From: Pseudomonas persica
Lineage (GTDB): Bacteria; Pseudomonadota; Gammaproteobacteria; Pseudomonadales; Pseudomonadaceae
Assembly (NCBI RefSeq): GCF_900291015.1
Contig: NZ_OLKL01000029.1
Coordinates: 58,071 to 122,070, forward strand
Reading direction: 5' to 3'
DNA: 64,000 nt
Position 1 is the first letter of the stretch. Each line of letters opens with the position of its first letter. Positions 9,076 through 17,759 of this stretch are shown here, in pieces. Made by a program: the position numbers and the translations under genes. Below the pieces are notes generated by a model that saw nothing but the letters and a program-made list of their open reading frames with translations, was not told where the DNA came from and did not search any database.

Positions 9076-9098
9076 CATCCTCGCTAAAAACGAGGATG
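9076..9098. promoter_or_regulatory. Candidate operator of the 8595-9071 regulator
   Basis: CATCCTCG (9076-9083), seven-base spacer, CGAGGATG (9091-9098): perfect 8-bp arms just upstream of the regulator start at 9071. The spacing suits a dimeric HTH protein. Confidence 0.5.
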
Positions 9099-9557
9099 AA
9101 GCCACGTTGATGACTCCCGCTCTATGCAATATAGTGCCGATTGCGAGATATCATTCTGACATCTCAGTTGGTAAGGCCTGCCTCACATGCATGGCCAAGG
9201 AAAATACCGCGGCGAGGGCATACCTCCGCTGCACATCGCAGTCCGAATGGACGAATGGGTAAGCACGCTGCGTTTTGGCGCGTGGACTGATCTCACCAGA
9301 CAGCGTTAGGCGCTGTTTTTGAGGGCTTTCTGCTAGAACGCCCTCTTTTTTTGCCTCATGGAATGATGTCTAGGCGCTCATGCGGCTGCAGTGCTTCCGC
9401 CGCATCCAAGGTCAAGACCCACACTGAAATCTCGTTTACGCTACTCCATCCGCCACGCCGGTGCCTGCTGTTCGACGGCTAGAGTTCGCATTCCCGTTCC
9501 AGTAACCTCGCCTGATGCTGGCCATCGGCCGCGCCCGTTGATGAAGGAACACGACGT
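9099..9557. other. Gene-free stretch before the KAP NTPase gene
   Basis: No convincing ORF. It contains a rho-independent terminator-like hairpin at 9321-9352 (GAGGGC, 13-base loop, GCCCTC, then T8) without an obvious plus-strand gene in front of it, which suggests that a gene was lost here. The remainder is the leader of the KAP gene. Confidence 0.4.
9321..9352 (+). terminator. Orphan rho-independent terminator
   Basis: GAGGGC/GCCCTC stem followed by a run of T on the plus strand. No plus-strand CDS ends just upstream. Confidence 0.6.
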
Positions 9558-12500
9558 ATGCATGACACCCTTGATTCGATGCCGGCAGTGCTGGATCGGC
9601 AGATAGGAAGTGAAGACAAGGATGCCTTCGGGCATCGGCATTTTGCACAGGCTTTGCGGAGTTTGGTTGAGTCTGAGCATCACAAACCGCCCTTTAGCAT
9701 TGGCTTGCTCGGCGGATGGGGTACCGGTAAGAGCTCGATCAAGGAGCTATACACGAGAGGGTTGGAGGATGATGCCACCCTCAATGACCGGCGTGTCAGC
9801 CGTAAAGATCGCTACAAAAGCATCACGTTCAATGCCTGGCGTTTTGGTGGCAAAGACCAGGACATCAAACGGGCGCTGTTGCGCCACGTATTTTTGGAGC
9901 TTGACGGAGACGAGAATGCGCTTCACGACAGGCTCTTCCGTAATGTGACCCAAAGCGAGCAGCAGTGGAAAGGCTGGGGTGAATACACCGCCCAGCTCTG
10001 GCGTGCCTGGGCTATGCCACTGCCGGCGTTTCTCATCGCCATGATGGGGCTACTGTTCTTTATCTGGGCAGGTCTGAAGATCTTGCCTGCAGACGGCACT
10101 GCTGCGCAGACCATGTTATCGCTGGTCATCGGGTATGCGTATAGTTACCTACTCAAGCAGCTGAAGCCTTCAAAAATCGACAGCTTTAGATCAATTACCA
10201 AGGTTTCGTTGCCAAGTGCCAGCGCAGAGCAGTACGAAGAGATGCTGCTGGCTCAGCTCAAGGTCTTCAAAGGCACAACCAAAGGCATCCTGAGCAAGGC
10301 AAACACCTGCGAACGGCTTGTGATCTTCGTGGATGATCTTGATCGTCTATCTGCTGAGGAGATGGTGCTGGGGCTTGATGCCGTCAGGGCCTTCATGGAA
10401 ATACCGGCTGAAAAGTTGCCGGAAGGGCTTGGTCTGGTGTTCGTGATTTCCTGCGATGAGGCAAAGGTCGCAGATGCACTTGCCAGGGGGCGAAGCAACA
10501 ACCCTGAGCAACCAGGTACGGTGTTCACTCACAAAGACGCACGGCGATACCTGGATCGCATCTTCCAGTTCCGACTGGAGATTCCGCCACCACCGCGCAG
10601 CGATATGCGGCAGTTCGCACTGAGCCACCTCTCGTCCTTTGAGGAGATCGTCACTGACTTGAAGGGCCGCGGTACGAGCCCGGAGCAACTGATTGATCGC
10701 ATGATTCACGTGAACGTGGTTGACCCACGTAACGCACTGCAGATCGTCAACGCATTCGCTCAGTCCTGGTGGTTGGCAAGACGACGCGAGCGTGAGGGCG
10801 ATATCAGCGAGCGTCCTGGTGGGCTACACCATGAAGCAGTTACAGGCCATCCCGTTTCCCTAGCAGCCCTGAGCGCCGCGAAGGTCAGCTTCCCTGACTT
10901 CTATCGGGATCTTCAGGATGATCCGCAGTTGCTAGGGCGACTGACGTCGGTACTGGTACATGAGGTGTCCGTCCTCGAGTTCCCGGCAGACCTGCGACCA
11001 CTGCTGGTCAAACGATACGTGATCTTTGACGATGACGGCCAAGGGGGCGGCACCACCAAAATTCGCGAAAACTGCAGGGAGCTTCGACAGTTTCTGTCGA
11101 GCCTGGTCGGCATCCGGTGGCCGGATTCTTTACAAAGCCTGCTGCTGCTGTCGGAAGATCCTATCAGTCGCAAGTTCGGTGCCGGTACCAACGTTATTTA
11201 TGGCCTGTTGATGTCGGGTGATGTGAGAGGGGTAATCGAACACCTTTCGCCGCGTGCCGATAAGGTCGTGCTCAACGATGACCAGGCGCACCTTCTGCAC
11301 CAGATGATCAGCGATCTTCACCTGGAAACTGTGGGTCGTCGCCACAATGCTTTGCGGGTCATTGCGAGCTTGATCAATGATCTACCGGAACGAACCAAGC
11401 GCCTGGTTCTTGGCCCGCTGTGCACCGAGTTGGCTGGCTCGAGCACCCTTAGATCCATGGTAGGCATTTCGAAGGTTGCCGCAGTGCTGGTGAGCGCCAG
11501 TCGGGAGGATCAGCGTCAGGTCGCAGGGGCTCTGGTCGATGATCTCTGCACCACCGGTCAACCGTTCGGGTTGACCCTCGCGAATATGCAGACCCCAAGC
11601 CTGGATGATGCCAAGTTAATGGCAGAGAAGGCCGCGGAGGTTGTCTTGGCTGTACGAGAAGAGCACGGACTTGCTCCGGGACAAGATCGCAAGTTCGTTA
11701 AGTGGCTTGAAGAGCGCAGCATCACCGTGGGCGGCAAAGCCTATTCGTTCCCGTTCAGTACGCTGGAGTCCTGGATCAGCGATCACGAAACCATGCTCAT
11801 GAAAGCCCTGGGTACGGAATATCTCAACCTCTTGGGTAACGAAGTCGAGTCCGGGCGTAGCCAGGAGATCGACATGGAGCGCGTGGCGCCTCGCGTAGCC
11901 GAGCTGTTTGAAACGTTGGCTCAGGCTGGAGAGGAGAGCAGGAAAGACTTGTGGGAGCTGGTCGAGAGCTATCTGATGCTTCCGGACGGTACCCTGAGAA
12001 GCCGTGCATTCGCTGTGATTGAGCAGCACCAGAAGTTGATGAGCAGTGAGGCATTGTCATCGTGCCTTGAAACGGTAGCCAAGCTTCTGATCGAGCAGCC
12101 AGACTCTGAAACTGACTTCGACCGTGGCTTGAAGTGGGTAATGCAGAGCGCTAGCAGTCGCTTTGAGGAGTTGGACGACAAAGCCCGGGAGTCCTTGGTA
12201 GCTCTAGCTAAAGACCTGCCAGTTGACGACTATGAGGCCGACGCTGTCTCGGTGTACGAGGGGATCATTCAGCGGGATAACATTTTGCTGGCAAGTGTGG
12301 CTGAGTCCTGGGCTCAGTCGCTGAGCAAGGATCTTCCTTTGCTGTGCTGCGCAGCGATGTTCAGGTCGTATGATCGGCTGCCTGCGGCAGTTAAAGCTTC
12401 GATAGCCAACCAACTTGAAAGCGGCTCGTCAGCTTCGCCGCTGTCCGAGCGCTTCAGTCAGGTTTACCCAATAGCTGCATCGAAAATTCCTGGGCGCTGC

Positions 12501-13631
12501 TGGAAGGAGCCGGAACTGCAGGCGCATTTGAATGCGGCCATGAGCCGCTTGCCTTCTATGCTTTCCAGAGACGAGGCAGACCTCAAAGCACTTTTACCGG
12601 GCCTCACCCAGGTCTACCACTACGCAGAGCCAAGTACCGTTGGTATCTGTCTGCGGGAAACCTTCCGTACAGGCAACAGCTACCCTGCAATGCTCAATCT
12701 TCTCCACCAATTCTTCGCTTTGACTTGGCCGACTGCGGAAAATGCGCCTGGATATGTGCCTCAGACAATCTTCACTGATGCCATCTCTACGATGACCTCA
12801 TACCCAGCACAAGCTAAGGCGGGCGTGCTGCGATCGCTGCAATCGCTGATTGATGATGGGCTCGTCGATCCCGCTCAACAGAACGCCTTGACAGCACTGT
12901 CATGCACTGCTTGGCAAACCCATCCTGCTGAAGCTGAGTGGTTCCTGGCAAACAGCAAAGCCACATTTACTGGCGTCCAGGTGGCCGCGCTGCCTAATGC
13001 CATTCAGTGGGGCAATGACCAGGAAGTGGCTCGCTTGGCAGCGGTGTGGCGCAATCTTGCAGCCAAGCTGAGTGCCGAAGAGCAGGTCGAAGCGACGTCT
13101 TTGATACTAAGCAAAGCTCAGGCTGGGGATGTGGAGGCCACAGATCAGTGCCTCACGCTATGGTCGACGTGTCTCGGCACCAAGGCCTACCCGACGCTCA
13201 AGCGAGCGATCGTGGATGCCGCTACAGATGATGGGCGGCGCCGGTTGTGGCGGCAAATCATCTCTCCAGGCATTAAGTCCGACGACATGGAGTTGCTTAA
13301 GGTCGCATTGCCACTACTGGAAATCCCGGATTCGCCGCAAACAGCAAGCGCCGTGCTAGAGGAGCTCAAGGCTCTGCCTGGGCGCTTTAGCAGCCAGAGC
13401 GAGCGTCACAATATCGCCGAGATACTGCTCAAGCATCTTCCACGATGCCCATCCATGTCCACCAAAGGCCAGCTCGCGACTCTGGCACATCAGCTCGGAA
13501 CTTCGGCGGTTCTGAAGACCGTCGATCCTGCCTCATTAGCAGATGATGATTTCTTGGCGATCACGGAGAAGTTTGGCAAGAGTCGAGAGCTGACCACGTT
13601 GCGTAAGCGCGTTGAGAAGCTGAACGCCTGA
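9558..13631 (+). CDS. Large KAP-family P-loop NTPase with helical-repeat C-terminus
   Basis: 1357 aa; AAGGA lies 11-15 bases before the ATG. Walker A GGWGTGKS at 52-59 and Walker B VIFVDDLDRL at about 255-264 are typical of KAP NTPases, as are two membrane segments inserted between them (about 153-176 and 184-200). KAP proteins are membrane-anchored with the NTPase in the cytoplasm and recur in phage-defence loci. The remaining ~950 residues have no motif I know and read as a long helical repeat scaffold. Monocistronic: it has its own leader and a terminator after the stop. I infer a single-gene defence or signalling role; no effector domain is visible. Confidence 0.8.
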   Translation: MHDTLDSMPAVLDRQIGSEDKDAFGHRHFAQALRSLVESEHHKPPFSIGLLGGWGTGKSSIKELYTRGLEDDATLNDRRVSRKDRYKSITFNAWRFGGKDQDIKRALLRHVFLELDGDENALHDRLFRNVTQSEQQWKGWGEYTAQLWRAWAMPLPAFLIAMMGLLFFIWAGLKILPADGTAAQTMLSLVIGYAYSYLLKQLKPSKIDSFRSITKVSLPSASAEQYEEMLLAQLKVFKGTTKGILSKANTCERLVIFVDDLDRLSAEEMVLGLDAVRAFMEIPAEKLPEGLGLVFVISCDEAKVADALARGRSNNPEQPGTVFTHKDARRYLDRIFQFRLEIPPPPRSDMRQFALSHLSSFEEIVTDLKGRGTSPEQLIDRMIHVNVVDPRNALQIVNAFAQSWWLARRREREGDISERPGGLHHEAVTGHPVSLAALSAAKVSFPDFYRDLQDDPQLLGRLTSVLVHEVSVLEFPADLRPLLVKRYVIFDDDGQGGGTTKIRENCRELRQFLSSLVGIRWPDSLQSLLLLSEDPISRKFGAGTNVIYGLLMSGDVRGVIEHLSPRADKVVLNDDQAHLLHQMISDLHLETVGRRHNALRVIASLINDLPERTKRLVLGPLCTELAGSSTLRSMVGISKVAAVLVSASREDQRQVAGALVDDLCTTGQPFGLTLANMQTPSLDDAKLMAEKAAEVVLAVREEHGLAPGQDRKFVKWLEERSITVGGKAYSFPFSTLESWISDHETMLMKALGTEYLNLLGNEVESGRSQEIDMERVAPRVAELFETLAQAGEESRKDLWELVESYLMLPDGTLRSRAFAVIEQHQKLMSSEALSSCLETVAKLLIEQPDSETDFDRGLKWVMQSASSRFEELDDKARESLVALAKDLPVDDYEADAVSVYEGIIQRDNILLASVAESWAQSLSKDLPLLCCAAMFRSYDRLPAAVKASIANQLESGSSASPLSERFSQVYPIAASKIPGRCWKEPELQAHLNAAMSRLPSMLSRDEADLKALLPGLTQVYHYAEPSTVGICLRETFRTGNSYPAMLNLLHQFFALTWPTAENAPGYVPQTIFTDAISTMTSYPAQAKAGVLRSLQSLIDDGLVDPAQQNALTALSCTAWQTHPAEAEWFLANSKATFTGVQVAALPNAIQWGNDQEVARLAAVWRNLAAKLSAEEQVEATSLILSKAQAGDVEATDQCLTLWSTCLGTKAYPTLKRAIVDAATDDGRRRLWRQIISPGIKSDDMELLKVALPLLEIPDSPQTASAVLEELKALPGRFSSQSERHNIAEILLKHLPRCPSMSTKGQLATLAHQLGTSAVLKTVDPASLADDDFLAITEKFGKSRELTTLRKRVEKLNA

Positions 13632-13659
13632 CACCACTAGCTTGGTGGCACATCATCTC

Positions 13660-13692
13660 AAGGCCCGCCAGCGATGGATAGGGCCTTTTTTG
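13660..13692 (+). terminator. Terminator of the KAP gene
   Basis: AAGGCCC (13660-13666) pairs with GGGCCTT (13681-13687), followed by T residues, 29 bases after the stop codon. Confidence 0.7.
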
Positions 13693-13760
13693 TACGTAAG
13701 TTCTTGGACACATCGCTACACCTTTGGTCGAGTTGGCGCAGACAGGCTGAGTAACGCATG

Positions 13761-13791
13761 AAAAAGGGCAGTTCTAAGAACAGCCCTTTTT
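13761..13791. terminator. Bidirectional terminator
   Basis: AAAAAGGGC-A-GTTCT pairs with AGAAC-A-GCCCTTTTT, with A runs on one side and T runs on the other, so it can act on both strands. It separates the KAP gene from the oxidoreductase remnant. Confidence 0.8.
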
Positions 13792-13803
13792 ATTTGGAGT
13801 AGG

Positions 13804-14085
13804 TTAGTAGCCAAGTTTATCGAGTAACTGGTACCAGCCGGCTATCATTCGCACACCCGGCTCGCGCAGCGAGTAGAACGGGATGGTTTTCAGCACGGAT
13901 TCAGTGACCATGCCCAGTGATGGCTTGCCTCCTGTCACGACCTCAGCCACGTACTTGCCCATATTTGAGGCCATCGCCACGCCTAAACCGTTGTAACCCA
14001 TCGCGTAGGTGGTTCTGTCATTCAGACGGCCCAGGTGAGGGCTCCGCCCTTGCGAACCCTTGATGGGCGTACCGGTGAGCCTGCG
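13804..14085 (-). pseudogene. 3' remnant of an FAD-dependent (DAO-type) oxidoreductase gene
   Basis: The minus frame ending at 13804 encodes about 90 residues that match the C-terminal end of D-amino-acid-oxidase-type flavoenzymes: a GRSPHLGRL segment, YAMGYNGLGVAMASNMGKYVAE, then LKTIPF. The FAD-binding N-terminus and most of the enzyme are missing; the frame runs on upstream (to 14241) into unrelated sequence next to sngC. This is a truncated core-type gene whose 5' part was replaced by inserted DNA. Confidence 0.72.
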
Positions 14086-14227
14086 ATCATTGCGCATGTA
14101 AACGCGGTCTCTGGAGCTCCGGTACCCCTCAAGTCTGTCAAGGTTGAGGTGGGGGCTGGCGCGGATGAGCTTGCACATTGGCGCCTCGCAAAACGTCAGC
14201 ACTAAATGGGGGATCATCGTGCGAGCT

Positions 14228-16489
14228 CTAGCGACGATCACTCAGCTCGCGCGCAACCTCAACTGCCCGCTGCAGGTTGAGATGGCTGGAGGCATAGGAT
14301 TTCATCAGCAGAGGGCGGGGTAGGGCCCAATCCCATTTTTCCCTGATCATGTTCTCGACATCGTCCAGAATGGGCCCGGGGTCTGTCACATCCAATTGCC
14401 CGACAATGTGCAGCGCCTTTAAACAATCTTGCTCCCCAAAGGCAATTTCCAGGGAGAGTCCGGAGTTTTCGCACTGAATGCCCACATGCCGAAGCAAAAG
14501 GGCCAAGGCGTCATTGGTGTAGTCACCCTGCCAGGTCAGCAGGTGGCTAACACTGGATGAACCTGTAATCGACTTGGTGCCGAGACCCAGTGCGTGGAAG
14601 GTATGTCGGGCTTCCTGAAGAAGAGCTTGAGCCTGCTTGTCCAGGAAGGGGCAGGGCGTCGTTTCCATGAGTACATTTCGCATTTCGAGGCGAACATGGT
14701 CGTGCACCTGTGCGCTCAATCCATCGAATTGCGGAGGTTCGCCACCACGTGCCGGGGTCACCACAATTACCTTGGCTTCCAGATCGATGTCTTGAACCTC
14801 CCAGCGACGACCGCCGAATATGATACGCTGGCCTTTGGAAAGTGGGCGACTGATGGGCAACGACCCCAGTGGCTTGCCATCCCTGAGCAAGCGAAATTCC
14901 TCATCGCTTGTGAACGCAGTGTAGAACTCGTAATGGTTGATCAGGCGCTCGCCAAGCTCCCCTGGAAGTAAAAGTCCCGAGCTGTCTTGGATAATCAGCT
15001 CTTTCTCACCCATGCCTTTGAGTAGTGATATCAGGTCGGATTTCGAAATGCTCGCAAAACTGCCACTAGCAACCAGGTTGTTCCATAGCTGAGCAGCCGA
15101 AGCCCCGCCGAGTTGAGCAATAGAAGACAGGCATTGCTGTACCAGTGTCGAAGCATGCATCCCTTGCGACCTGGGAGGCTCAAACCAACCGGCCACCAGC
15201 AAACGAATCATGGCGATCGTCTGCACAAGGCCTTCTCGTAGCTGGTCAGAGAGGTCAGATTGATCAGTTAAAGGGCGCTCGCGGCAATACGCTCTCAGCG
15301 TTGCAGGTTCACCAGGGCGCCGGCCTGAACGACCGAGACGCTGCCTTAGACTTGCCACTGATGGCGGACTGCCTATCTGAGCGACTGTCCTGATATTGCC
15401 AATGTCTATGCCGAGCTCAAGGGTGGTCGTGCACACGGCGGAGGCGGGTGGATCGCCTGCTTTCAGGGCGCGTTCTGCGTCCTCTCGAAGCTCTTTGGAT
15501 AGGCTGCCATGGTGGGGCCAAAATTCGTTAGGCACACCATCATGTTCACACAATGAGCGGAGCCGATCGGCAAACCACTCAACCTCCTGCCGCCTGTTGG
15601 GGAAAATCAGGTTGTTGTGCCCTCTGAGCACTTTGTACAGATGGCCTGCAATCGCCGCCTTGGAGCCGGATAGGTCTTCTTGCGTCTCGTCTTTAGCCGA
15701 GGCTGTGTGATCGTCACTCGAACTCGGCTGACCGGTGTAAGTCGATACAACCTCCTGCATTGGGCGTTCGATGTAACCACGCACTTGTACCTGGAGTTCT
15801 TGGCCTGACGATTTGGATTCAATGACGGTGATGTCATCGGGGTGAGATGGCCTGAGGAACATACGCGCCAGGGACATTTCACCCAGTGTCGCTGACAGGC
15901 CCACTCGCGGAAGCGCTTTGCCTGTCACGATTTCTACCCGCTGCATCAGTGACTGCAGCTGTTTACCGCGTTCGCTGCCGATGAATGCGTGAAGCTCATC
16001 CACGACGATATAGCGAAGGTTTTGAAAGACTCCCGTCAGGCTAGAGCCCCTGTTTACGAACAGTGCCTCGAGCGACTCCGGAGTGATCAGCAAGATGCCC
16101 TCAGGCGATTTCAGAAACCGTTGTTTCTTACTTGCTGCCACATCACCATGCCAAGCAACGACGGGCAGCTCGAGCCGCTCGCACAGCCGGCTGAGTCTGT
16201 CCCACTGGTCGTTGATCAGTGCTTTGAGCGGGCTGATATACAGCACCGCGCCGGCGGGCTCGCTGTCGTTGAGCAGGTTGGTCAGGATGGGGAGGAATGC
16301 AGCCTCTGTTTTACCTGCCGCGGTGGACGCTGCAATGATCACGTCGCGATCAGCACCCACCAGGGCCGGTACCGCCCACTCTTGGGCATCACGCAGCGAC
16401 GTCCACCCCTGTGACCAGATCCATTGCTGAACCTCGGAGTGCAGACGCTTGAACGAAGAAGAGTCAGAGCTTGAAGCTGGCGAGCTCAT
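14228..16489 (-). CDS. sngC: DEAD/DEAH-box (Lhr-like) helicase SngC of a Shango system
   Basis: 753 aa from the ATG at 16489; the open frame extends to 16762 but that part overlaps the upstream ATPase and is arginine/serine-rich out-of-frame sequence. Motifs: STAAGKTE (55-62), ISPLKALINDQ, DELH (164-167), LSATLG, TTTLELGIDIG and QRLGRSGRR, the set of a superfamily 2 Lhr-like helicase. It overlaps the ATPase gene by 26 bases. With TerB and ATPase genes upstream in one operon, it fits Shango, a three-gene anti-phage system. Helicase is certain; Shango rests on gene content and order. Confidence 0.85.
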   Translation of the reverse strand: MSSPASSSDSSSFKRLHSEVQQWIWSQGWTSLRDAQEWAVPALVGADRDVIIAASTAAGKTEAAFLPILTNLLNDSEPAGAVLYISPLKALINDQWDRLSRLCERLELPVVAWHGDVAASKKQRFLKSPEGILLITPESLEALFVNRGSSLTGVFQNLRYIVVDELHAFIGSERGKQLQSLMQRVEIVTGKALPRVGLSATLGEMSLARMFLRPSHPDDITVIESKSSGQELQVQVRGYIERPMQEVVSTYTGQPSSSDDHTASAKDETQEDLSGSKAAIAGHLYKVLRGHNNLIFPNRRQEVEWFADRLRSLCEHDGVPNEFWPHHGSLSKELREDAERALKAGDPPASAVCTTTLELGIDIGNIRTVAQIGSPPSVASLRQRLGRSGRRPGEPATLRAYCRERPLTDQSDLSDQLREGLVQTIAMIRLLVAGWFEPPRSQGMHASTLVQQCLSSIAQLGGASAAQLWNNLVASGSFASISKSDLISLLKGMGEKELIIQDSSGLLLPGELGERLINHYEFYTAFTSDEEFRLLRDGKPLGSLPISRPLSKGQRIIFGGRRWEVQDIDLEAKVIVVTPARGGEPPQFDGLSAQVHDHVRLEMRNVLMETTPCPFLDKQAQALLQEARHTFHALGLGTKSITGSSSVSHLLTWQGDYTNDALALLLRHVGIQCENSGLSLEIAFGEQDCLKALHIVGQLDVTDPGPILDDVENMIREKWDWALPRPLLMKSYASSHLNLQRAVEVARELSDRR

Positions 16490-17759
16490 CGTCGGCCTCG
16501 ACTTCAAGATCTTGCTGCCCACCCTCATCCCTGGACAGCTCCACGGCGCCCAGCAAAGTTCGCCAATCTGCTGTAGGGTTTTGCTCGATGACCGCGAGTA
16601 GGTTGATGAATGCGGTAATGGTCGTGCGCGGCGTGCGGAAGTACGCCTCGCCCAAGCGCTGATTACAATGCGCCATGAACGCGGGGATAGCTTCGTCCGG
16701 CAGCAAGAACTTATCAGGTTCGCCGAAGGTGTAGACGTTGCGCAGCTTCTGCAGCAGCACATAGAAATCTTCGGGTGTCAGGCTGCTGAGCCGAATGACA
16801 GGCCCAGAAAGGTCAACCAGGCCAGACTTCGCAAAGCTGTTTTCCGCGAGACGCGATTGCAGGGCAGGGTAGCTGTAGAGTCCTCGACGCGTGTCCATCA
16901 GAAACTCTGGTGTGCCGCCCAAGACAAAGCCCAGGCCTTCAGCCGAACCCTGCAGCGAATCATTGAGGATCCGCAGAATCTGTTCGTAGTTGGCGTTGCG
17001 AGCTTGGGTGTTTGCCAGTTTGTACAGGTTGACCAATTCATCCAGGCAGACCATCAAACCGCCGAAACCGGCCAGGCGCACAAACCTAGACAGCAATTTC
17101 AACTGGTCGTAGACGGAAGCATCGTCGACGATCGTACGCACACCGAGCGCAGCCCGAGCATCGGTCTTGGTGGAAAATTCACCACGCAGCCAACGGATGG
17201 CGTCAGCCTTGAGCTGCTCGTTGCCTTCCTCGAAACCGCGACAGTAGGCGGCAATGACGTCGGCAAAGTCATAGCCGTTGACCATCTCGGTGAGCTCCGC
17301 CAGGTACTCACGAATGACCACCTCGCTCTCGACACCTTTGGCCTTGGCTTCCGTTTTAGCCTGGGAGATGAATTTCTCGACGATACCTTGAAGCGCACCA
17401 CCATCGGGCTTGGTGCGTGTGGTCATGTTCTTGGCCAGTTCGGAGTAAAGGGAGCGCGCCTGACCACCCGAAGCATGAAGACGACGGTCAGGATTCAAAT
17501 CGGCATGCATGGTGACGAGCTTGCGCTCCATTGCGATGCCGCGAACCAGGTTGAGGAAGAAGGTTTTACCCGCGCCATACTCGCCAACGACGACGCGAAA
17601 TGCGGAGCCGCCATCTGCAAGACGATCCACATCCTTGAGCAGCGAGTCGAGTTCACCTGCCCGACCAACCTGGATCAGGTGCTGCCCTACACGGGGCACG
17701 ACGCCCGCACGCAGTGATTGAATGACCGCGTCGCGATCCTTGGCTCGTATCTTACTCAT
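16464..17759 (-). CDS. sngB: ATPase SngB of a Shango system (BrxD/DUF2791-like)
   Basis: 431 aa. Walker A GEYGAGKT at 59-66; Walker B LMVCLDEL at about 235-242. The sequence around GRAGELDSL and the Walker motifs resembles the DUF2791 ATP-binding proteins, such as BrxD of BREX, which also work beside an Lhr-like helicase. Start ATG at 17759 overlaps the stop of the TerB gene (ATGA), so translation is coupled. Predicted cytoplasmic ATPase that loads or switches the helicase; the role is inferred. Confidence 0.83.
   Translation of the reverse strand: MSKIRAKDRDAVIQSLRAGVVPRVGQHLIQVGRAGELDSLLKDVDRLADGGSAFRVVVGEYGAGKTFFLNLVRGIAMERKLVTMHADLNPDRRLHASGGQARSLYSELAKNMTTRTKPDGGALQGIVEKFISQAKTEAKAKGVESEVVIREYLAELTEMVNGYDFADVIAAYCRGFEEGNEQLKADAIRWLRGEFSTKTDARAALGVRTIVDDASVYDQLKLLSRFVRLAGFGGLMVCLDELVNLYKLANTQARNANYEQILRILNDSLQGSAEGLGFVLGGTPEFLMDTRRGLYSYPALQSRLAENSFAKSGLVDLSGPVIRLSSLTPEDFYVLLQKLRNVYTFGEPDKFLLPDEAIPAFMAHCNQRLGEAYFRTPRTTITAFINLLAVIEQNPTADWRTLLGAVELSRDEGGQQDLEVEADDELASFKL

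Noticed and set aside
16490..16762. Upstream extension of the sngC frame (91 extra residues)
   Set aside because: It lies inside the sngB coding region and its sequence is arginine/serine-rich out-of-frame translation. The ATG at 16489 fits the gene overlap.
16668..17717. Long plus-strand ORF of 349 codons
   Set aside because: Antisense to sngB, which has clear Walker motifs; the plus-strand product has no recognisable domain.
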